From the IMG/VR virus record IMGVR_UViG_3300022074_000114, positions 1-40,493 of that record: 40,493 bases of DNA, one strand, 5' to 3'. Shown piece by piece: positions 34,757 to 40,493 of the stretch. Source of the stretch: a virus. The first letter of the stretch is position 1, and each line of letters starts with the position of its first letter. The position numbers and the translations under genes were made by a program. The notes beneath the pieces are model-generated. The model was not told the DNA's origin. It made no database searches and saw nothing but the letters and a program-made list of their open reading frames with translations.

Positions 34757-37051
34757 ATGGCTGGAGATATTTTTTATTCACAGGTCGACGAAAATTTAGC
34801 TCATGAATTAAATGCAAGAGCAGCTGCAGGATTTTTTAATAAATCAAAAAAATCTGTTGATTTTATGCTTAGTAAAATGACTAACGTTGAACTTAAAGCA
34901 TACAAAGGACCGCTTTTAGATGATAATGAATTAGTTGAATCTAAAGATGGCGGAGATAATAGATTTGCAATTTTAGGAGGAACTAAAACAAGAAGAGAAT
35001 CATATCGTGCATCTTCTTTAAAAGGTCAAGACAACGGATTTGCTGGTGGCTATTTAACAAATGATAGACCAGCAAATAGAATACCACCAGTTATAACATT
35101 AGTAGAAGTTAATTATGGAGATCATTCTATGGGTCTTTTAAATAATGCATCTATAAATGTATTAATATCAGATCCAACAGCTGATCTAGAAGATTTTGAA
35201 AAAATTTGGTTTAGGCCTGGTCGACATGTAACTATAAAAATATTAGGTAATCCAGAATCTATAATTACAAATGGCGAATATAAACAGCCTGATCCAAGTA
35301 GTACAATGGGACCTCCAGCTCCAGAAACATATGGATTATTAACTCCAATTAAATCAAGAACATATGATCAACTAGTTGAAAAATATGGATCTAATGCTAA
35401 AACTAGAGAATATGATGATAGAAAAATGAATGAAGTATTCTTTTCTGGAATTATAACTTCATTTACATTTTCATATCAAATAGATGGTACTGTAGAAGCG
35501 TCAATACAATTTAAAGGTACAAGCAATGTATATACTGACATTACATTAACATTGCCAACAAAGAAAAAAGAAGATGATACAAATGAATCAACAAAATCAG
35601 AAAATGAAGATGTTACTACATTTGATCAATATATTGATAATTATGTTAATGAAATTATAAAATCAAATTCAAATCAAGATGTTCCAAATTTTGAATATTT
35701 AATAACAGGCGAACCTGGACCAATACCAAGTATTGGTAGAGCAGATTTAGGTGTAATAGTTGGAGAATTATATGACGAAACACCAGTTAATCTTGAAGTT
35801 TTTGAGCGTCTTGATTCATCAGATAATACAATGGGTCCTCCATTACCTCCTGGGGCAACACCACAAAATCAATACAAATATATAACATTAGGATTATTTA
35901 TAAAGTTATTAAATGATAACATTATAGAAAAATTAAATGTAACTCCAAAAGATCCTAAAAATCCTCCTTTTCTGTTGAATGCAGAAATTATATGTAATGA
36001 AGCTGTTTGTCTAGGAGTTTCATATCCAGATTTAGTATCAGCAGATCCTAGAAATGTTTTATTGTGGTCAGGTAATAATGATTCAACTACATGTACATAT
36101 CCATCATCAACTATTTCATTACCTCCAGCATCAGGAAGTACTGATCTTGGACCATCAATAGAACCAGTACGAGTTTTGCCAAATGTTAAAGGAGTTAGTC
36201 CTGGATATCAAGTTGGAGATGTTACATTTCCAAGTAGAATTTATTTAGGAATGGAAAAATTAGAACAACTTATTAAAGAATCAGAAAATGGAACTGTGAA
36301 TGTATTGCTAAAAAAAGTATCAAGTTTAATATATTCACATACAGGCGGAGCAATAAAAATGTCGTTAGTAAGTGATCCATTAGCACAAGATAAATTATTG
36401 TATTATAATTCAAATTTTATAGGAACAAATGAATCTGTAAAACAAGTAGGCGTAAATCCATTTCTTATTCCGATGTCAGCAAAAGATAATTTAGATGATA
36501 ATTCTAGTAAATTAATTGGAACTATTGTTATTGACGCAAAAATATCATCAAAACTACCAGGTGATTTGCAAAGTTTAGCATATGTATTAAATCAAGGAAC
36601 AGAAATTTCAAAATTAAAAATATCTCCATTTACAACATATATGTATGCAGACGAAGAACAACGTGAACAATTACGTAAACAATATGCAGATCAACACAAA
36701 GATGCTAAAGAAGAATTAGAACAAGCAAAAGCATTACTAGCAAATGATGATTGGGAAGATGACGACAATCATGCAAGATTAAGAAAAACATTACTAAAAT
36801 ATATACAATATCCAACTTCTGATATTACACAATCAAATGTTTTAGATTCGCCTATATATCCATTTGATGCTGAAATAACTATAGAAGGAATACAAGGATT
36901 TAGATATGGAGATGTAGTACAACTTCCTGTATTGCCAACGAGATATAGAACACAAGCAGTTTTTAGTATAATACGAGTGTCACATACTATTGACTCAGCT
37001 GGTGTTTGGCAAACAAAACTAAAATTAGTAATGAGAGGTAAAGCAGAATGA
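34757..37051 (+). CDS. Large baseplate hub protein (gp27/gpD-like)
   Basis: A 764-residue protein. Residues about 109-162 (IPPVITLVEVNYGDHSMGLL, then ASINVLISDPTADLEDFEKI and WFRPGRHVTIKI) and about 218-255 (VFFSGIITSFTFSYQIDGTV) form the tube-like hub domains. The C-terminus (about 704-764: AEITIEGIQGFRYGDVVQLP, RTQAVFSIIRVSHTIDSAGV, WQTKLKLVMRG) is the standard closing strand set of gp27 and late-control gpD hub proteins. It is about twice the length of T4 gp27 (391). Acidic, Ser/Asn-rich and Pro-rich insertions fill the middle. No lysozyme or spike repeat is visible, so a separate spike (gp5-like) is expected outside the window. Its stop region overlaps the next gene. Confidence 0.8.
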   Translation: MAGDIFYSQVDENLAHELNARAAAGFFNKSKKSVDFMLSKMTNVELKAYKGPLLDDNELVESKDGGDNRFAILGGTKTRRESYRASSLKGQDNGFAGGYLTNDRPANRIPPVITLVEVNYGDHSMGLLNNASINVLISDPTADLEDFEKIWFRPGRHVTIKILGNPESIITNGEYKQPDPSSTMGPPAPETYGLLTPIKSRTYDQLVEKYGSNAKTREYDDRKMNEVFFSGIITSFTFSYQIDGTVEASIQFKGTSNVYTDITLTLPTKKKEDDTNESTKSENEDVTTFDQYIDNYVNEIIKSNSNQDVPNFEYLITGEPGPIPSIGRADLGVIVGELYDETPVNLEVFERLDSSDNTMGPPLPPGATPQNQYKYITLGLFIKLLNDNIIEKLNVTPKDPKNPPFLLNAEIICNEAVCLGVSYPDLVSADPRNVLLWSGNNDSTTCTYPSSTISLPPASGSTDLGPSIEPVRVLPNVKGVSPGYQVGDVTFPSRIYLGMEKLEQLIKESENGTVNVLLKKVSSLIYSHTGGAIKMSLVSDPLAQDKLLYYNSNFIGTNESVKQVGVNPFLIPMSAKDNLDDNSSKLIGTIVIDAKISSKLPGDLQSLAYVLNQGTEISKLKISPFTTYMYADEEQREQLRKQYADQHKDAKEELEQAKALLANDDWEDDDNHARLRKTLLKYIQYPTSDITQSNVLDSPIYPFDAEITIEGIQGFRYGDVVQLPVLPTRYRTQAVFSIIRVSHTIDSAGVWQTKLKLVMRGKAE

Positions 37052-37662
37052 GACAAAAAGCATATTATACTGAAAATGAAATAGAAACTAATTTATATAC
37101 AACAGGTAAACAATTCATGTTAACAGACAGAACTGAATATATAGGTTTATATCATCGTTACATAGTTACAAATGAAGTATATACCTTAGCATCCTGGAGT
37201 AAATCTAAATCAAAAAAATTAATTAAATTCGAAGAATTAGACCCTAAAGTTATTTCTTATAAAACTGCTAAACCAAAAATAAAAACAAAATATAAAATTC
37301 CAATAGTGCATAATATTATTATTACGCCAGAAGATAAAAAAGCTAGAACCATTACAAGATATTTTTTAAAAAAAATAAATAGTACTGAAATTATTGAAAT
37401 TGACCAACAACAATTTAAAGATTTTAATAATGAAAAAATAGACCCTAATTTATATACTATAACTTCATTACCATGGCATATTACAGGAGAAATATCTGAT
37501 ATTCAAAATGGTAGAATAATGACCATTGGAGTTCGTTCAAAAAATAAAAAAATTGTAAATAATACAAATAAAACGATGCCAGGAATAAATAAATATTTAA
37601 CAAATTTTACTGAATTTCACTCTGATGTAGATTTCCTAGTACCTAAGTCAATTAATGAATAA
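37048..37662 (+). CDS. Baseplate-associated virion protein of unknown function
   Basis: A 204-residue protein. The opening YYTENEIETNLYTTGKQFML, followed by EYIGLYHRYIVTNEVYT, is a pattern that I recall in proteins encoded beside baseplate genes of uncultured aquatic myophages, without a known function. It is basic (many Lys), strand-rich, with no membrane segment. The start overlaps the hub stop by four bases, so the two are coupled and probably act together. It is the last late-type gene before the sigma70-like element that begins at the base after its stop. Confidence 0.75.
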   Translation: MRQKAYYTENEIETNLYTTGKQFMLTDRTEYIGLYHRYIVTNEVYTLASWSKSKSKKLIKFEELDPKVISYKTAKPKIKTKYKIPIVHNIIITPEDKKARTITRYFLKKINSTEIIEIDQQQFKDFNNEKIDPNLYTITSLPWHITGEISDIQNGRIMTIGVRSKNKKIVNNTNKTMPGINKYLTNFTEFHSDVDFLVPKSINE

Positions 37663-37694
37663 TTGGATATTTGAAAAAAAATTATTATTATATT
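37663..37694 (+). promoter_or_regulatory. Sigma70-like promoter element, copy 2
   Basis: TTGGAT (37663-37668), a 17-base spacer, then TATTAT (37686-37691). It matches the 2609-2640 element in 27 of 32 positions and likewise starts immediately after a TAA stop. The polymerase ATG is only 8 bases past the -10-like hexamer and has no ribosome site, so a leaderless or nearly leaderless mRNA would result. Confidence 0.5.
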
Positions 37695-37699
37695 AATGT

Positions 37700-39028
37700 A
37701 TGATAATAGTAGACGATTCAAAAGAACTAGATTCGTTATTACAAGATATTAAAAAAGAAGAAGTTGTTTTAGTTGTTCCTATATTAACTGATCATCAGAT
37801 TCATCCATCAATTAACAAAATATCGTGTATATACGTATATTCAAGCAATGAAATTGAATTCATTGTTCCTATACATCATACTGAACAAATAACCGGCTTT
37901 AAAGAACATCTAAATAAACTACTTGAATTGGAATCTATATTTGTTCATGACAAAAAGTTATGGTTACAAATGGGCGGAAATAACAAAGTTTATGATGTAA
38001 AAAGTTTGTGGTGGTATACATATAATGAAGCTTATGATGATAATCATTATTATACAGATGCACATACTTTCTATTGGAGACGTCATACTAATTTACAACA
38101 TGTTAATACAATTATCCCAATAATGAAACATGTAGAAATGTGTCAAAAAATACAAAAGTATGCAATGCCAATGATTATTAATTCTAAATTATCTGATTCA
38201 TATAAAAAATTTAATACATATTATCCAAAAATATTTGCTGACATTGAATCTAACGGAATGCAAGTTAATAATTCATTTAAAATGAAAGAGTTAATTACTG
38301 ACGGACGAGCTTATTCAAATTATCATTATCATACAACTACAGGTCGTCCTTCAAATGCATTTCGTGGATTCAATTTTGCAGCAATGAATAAACAAGATGG
38401 AACGAGAGATGCATTTTGTAGTAGATTTGAAAATGGAGCATTAGTCGAATTTGACTTTGATGCATATCATGTAAGACTGATTGCAAGACTAATTGGATAT
38501 GAACTACCTAAAGGATCAGTACATACGTATTTTGGTAAATTTTATTTTGGAACTGATTCTTTAACTCCAGAACAATATGAACAAAGCAAACAAATAACAT
38601 TTAGACTGTTATATGGTCATATTGAAAAAGAGTTTTTAAAGATTCCATTCTTTGAAGAAGTAAATAATTTTGTATATTCATTATGGAATATATGGAAAAC
38701 AAAAGGATGTATAAAAACGCCAATATTAAAAAGGCTGATGTGTAAAGATAGTTTATCTGATATGAATCAAAATAAATTATTTAATTATTATCTTCAATCA
38801 TTTGAAACAGAATTTACTGCGAATCGATTAAATCAATTATCATACTTATTAAATGATTATGATACATTGATGATATTATACACATATGATTCTATATTAT
38901 TTGATGTTCCAATTCATGAAGCTAAACAAATATTAACAAAAATAAAATCATGTTTAGAAGGCAATAATTTCCCTGTTAAATGTAAAGTAGGCAATATTTA
39001 TAGTAAAATGAATGATATTGCGTTATGA
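37700..39028 (+). CDS. Family A (Pol I-type) DNA polymerase lacking an active 3'-5' exonuclease
   Basis: A 442-residue polymerase. Motifs in order are TTTGRPSNAF (212-221), motif A EFDFDAYHVRLIARL (250-264) with catalytic Asp252, motif B SKQITFRLLYG (296-306) with Lys297, Phe301 and Tyr305 in the Pol I spacing, and motif C LYTYDSILF (393-401) with catalytic Asp397. The usual motif A Glu is His257, and the Glu after the motif C Asp is Ser398. The first 150 residues resemble a shrunken exonuclease-like domain without its DxE residues. At 442 residues it is far shorter than Pol I. T4 itself uses a family B enzyme, so this is a different replication lineage. An ATGA overlap couples it to the next gene. 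Confidence 0.9.
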   Translation: MIIVDDSKELDSLLQDIKKEEVVLVVPILTDHQIHPSINKISCIYVYSSNEIEFIVPIHHTEQITGFKEHLNKLLELESIFVHDKKLWLQMGGNNKVYDVKSLWWYTYNEAYDDNHYYTDAHTFYWRRHTNLQHVNTIIPIMKHVEMCQKIQKYAMPMIINSKLSDSYKKFNTYYPKIFADIESNGMQVNNSFKMKELITDGRAYSNYHYHTTTGRPSNAFRGFNFAAMNKQDGTRDAFCSRFENGALVEFDFDAYHVRLIARLIGYELPKGSVHTYFGKFYFGTDSLTPEQYEQSKQITFRLLYGHIEKEFLKIPFFEEVNNFVYSLWNIWKTKGCIKTPILKRLMCKDSLSDMNQNKLFNYYLQSFETEFTANRLNQLSYLLNDYDTLMILYTYDSILFDVPIHEAKQILTKIKSCLEGNNFPVKCKVGNIYSKMNDIAL

Positions 39029-40095
39029 TAGATAAAATTATAAATGAATGGACATACCAATTAGATTCTGGATATCCAATTAAAGATTCAGATTATGAAA
39101 TTCTACGTACGGTATTGCAAGAAACGAATATTCTTTCTGATTCTGAAATTAATAAAACTATACTTCAAGCAAAAGGAGTTATAAATGAACAATTGGAAAT
39201 AAATGATTCAAAAGCTTTTGAACAATTTATATATTCAGAGTATGCAATGGATGGACAACAATTTATGGGATTGTCGTTATTATATGAAAAAATTAATCAA
39301 TCTGCAAATCGATCGCAATTAATATCATTGATTACTAATTTAAATAAAGAACCATTAAAAGCTGGAGATTATAAAATTGAAGGTATTTCAAAAGAATTAT
39401 ATCAATTAATTTCTGAAACAATAAGAGTTCCAAACGGGCATTATTCAGAATTATGGTTTGCAATAAAATTTAATGGAGAAGTTAAAGGAGGCGTAGCTGG
39501 AGATAGTATAGTATCAGACGTAGATGTTGACTCAGCCGGCGTTTCTTTAAAAGATTATGAAAAAATTTCAACAGTAGATTTTGGTAATCTAACAGCTGAT
39601 ACTGCTACATTATTAAAAATAGCTGTTAATTCTTTTGAAATGTTAACTGGTATGCAAATTAACAAATCAATGACAAGAGATTCAATAAATGCAGTACTAG
39701 AAAATCTAGATTCAGAAGAATTAAGAAATGATATTAGAGCATTAATGCAAATATCAAAAGACACAGAAATAAAAGTTATTCGAAGATTCGTTGATAAATT
39801 ACAAAGATTTATGCCAGATGGAGATTCAGAAAGAATTGTTGAAAATTTTTGTAAACAACTAGATAATACAATTAGAGCAAAATTATCTGACGGAAATGTT
39901 AGATGGTGGGGTATTATTAGTAAAGGAATATTACATTTAGAAACAAGTGATGAAATGTTTCAAGTATTAAAATGTAAAAATAGTAGAATATCACCTGCAG
40001 TTGGCAACTTTAAAGGATTTCATTTATTTGTAAACGGAAATAGAATTAATGCTGCAGTTAAAGATATACGAATAGCACAAGCGACAGAAGGATAA
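39025..40095 (+). CDS. Unknown protein coupled to the DNA polymerase
   Basis: A 356-residue acidic protein that I do not recognise. The N-terminal third is helical. A Gly/Val/Asp patch (VKGGVAGDSIVSDVDVDSAG) lies near residues 154-173 and precedes a KDYEKISTVDFG segment. That arrangement, together with later WGIISKGILHLE and GNFKGFHLFVNG strands, could be a nuclease-like or DNA-binding fold, but no catalytic motif can be named with confidence. Overlap with the polymerase stop by four bases indicates co-translation and suggests a replication or repair partner. No signal peptide or membrane helix. Confidence 0.75.
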   Translation: MIDKIINEWTYQLDSGYPIKDSDYEILRTVLQETNILSDSEINKTILQAKGVINEQLEINDSKAFEQFIYSEYAMDGQQFMGLSLLYEKINQSANRSQLISLITNLNKEPLKAGDYKIEGISKELYQLISETIRVPNGHYSELWFAIKFNGEVKGGVAGDSIVSDVDVDSAGVSLKDYEKISTVDFGNLTADTATLLKIAVNSFEMLTGMQINKSMTRDSINAVLENLDSEELRNDIRALMQISKDTEIKVIRRFVDKLQRFMPDGDSERIVENFCKQLDNTIRAKLSDGNVRWWGIISKGILHLETSDEMFQVLKCKNSRISPAVGNFKGFHLFVNGNRINAAVKDIRIAQATEG

Positions 40096-40097
40096 TT

Positions 40098-40481
40098 TTG
40101 AGAACTCAATTATTGTGTACATTTGCACATAAAACTAATCTAGATATTGTAACAGAATATATCAAACAAAATTTTGAAATTCCAGAAAATCGTATTTTTG
40201 TTTTTGCAAACTATGAAAAACGTAATGAATTATATTGTACATTTAATGCAACAGATAATGGCCATCGAGGTAAAAATACAATATCTATACATAGAAAAAA
40301 AGAAACTAATACATTGTATACAGTTAATGCATTAAATGAAGTTATTAAAGATTTAAATAATGGTATATTAGATAAATCAATGATTATTCCATGGGAAGCA
40401 TTTGAAAATTCTTTTATATTAACCGAAGAAAATGGATATAGAAGAATAGATTTGGTATTTGTTCGAAGAATTAACTTTTAG
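40098..40481 (+). CDS. Unknown protein with TTG start
   Basis: A 127-residue basic protein of mixed strands and helices. It starts at TTG 40098, supported by GAAGGATAA a few bases upstream and by close packing after the previous stop; the first in-frame ATG would remove most of the protein. The ending NGYRRIDLVFVRRINF and the opening LLCTFAHKTNLDIV recall a short conserved hypothetical found in aquatic phage genomes, function unknown. It closes the polymerase unit, as a promoter-like octamer follows immediately. Confidence 0.72.
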   Translation: MRTQLLCTFAHKTNLDIVTEYIKQNFEIPENRIFVFANYEKRNELYCTFNATDNGHRGKNTISIHRKKETNTLYTVNALNEVIKDLNNGILDKSMIIPWEAFENSFILTEENGYRRIDLVFVRRINF

Positions 40482-40484
40482 ATA

Positions 40485-40492
40485 TATTTATA
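40485..40492 (+). promoter_or_regulatory. Candidate late promoter at the window end
   Basis: TATTTATA begins 4 bases after the preceding stop, at the end of the window, suggesting that a further late gene follows. Confidence 0.4.
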
Positions 40493-40493
40493 T

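Noticed and set aside
1-40493. tRNA genes, CRISPR arrays, insertion sequences or attachment sites
   Set aside because: No cloverleaf-like segment, regular spaced repeat, transposase or integrase was found, and the gaps between genes are too short to hide most of these.

Overview
The window is a continuous stretch of a tailed-phage genome with a contractile, T4-type virion. It is A+T-rich (roughly one-third G+C by eye), every gene lies on the + strand, no gap between genes exceeds about 165 bases, and no tRNA, rRNA, CRISPR array or insertion sequence was seen. Head and tail genes keep T4 order and recognisable T4 motifs, but proteins are often longer than in T4. The fibre genes carry the repetitive Ser/Gly-rich, YadA-like, cupredoxin-like and LamG-like modules familiar from marine and freshwater phage metagenomes. 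Two non-structural genes stand out: a homolog of ribosomal protein bS21 and a short family A DNA polymerase. Together they suggest a distant T4-like myovirus of an aquatic bacterium. The host is not determined; Shine-Dalgarno sites are common, which argues mildly against a Bacteroidetes host.

Layout. 34-2608: head assembly (an unknown conserved-looking protein, an acidic core-like protein with Asp-rich loops, the prohead protease gp21, and a small unknown). 2649-3240: a two-gene unit ending in the bS21 homolog, with its own candidate promoter and a strong terminator. 3406-6150: scaffold (gp22-like) and major capsid protein (gp23-like), bracketed by terminators and with a structured leader. 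6262-9553: a small unknown, then neck and tail-completion proteins gp13, gp14 and gp15. 9553-26034: about 16.5 kb of adhesion genes: two Ser/Gly-rich fibres, a 2007-residue protein, and six consecutive LamG/concanavalin-like proteins. 26078-29711: two small proteins, tail sheath (gp18) and tail tube (gp19). 29795-32720: a T4_baseplate-family protein overlapping a second frame at a T7 run, then the tape measure. 32730-37662: baseplate tube initiator, LysM-like wedge protein, large hub protein and a small baseplate-associated protein. 37700-40481: a family A polymerase and two unknown genes.

Regulation seen in the sequence. An octamer TATTTATA, usually followed by WWAAAAG, lies 4-26 bases (mostly 15-26) before many structural genes and is the best late-promoter candidate; it is the reverse complement of the T4 late promoter core. 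A different 32-base element resembling a sigma70 promoter (TTGGAT, 17 bases, TATWAT) occurs twice. Each copy directly follows the stop codon of a structural gene and precedes a non-structural unit (bS21 and polymerase). Three intrinsic terminators flank the capsid unit and follow the tail tube gene. All three are followed by TTACTG and then a late-promoter-like octamer, so the most abundant virion proteins appear to be transcriptionally insulated.

Most notable points: the bS21 homolog, the twin early-type promoter elements, the candidate +1 frameshift between tube and tape-measure genes, the six-gene lectin array, the cupredoxin-like module in a fibre, and the exonuclease-lacking family A polymerase inside a T4-like structural cluster.
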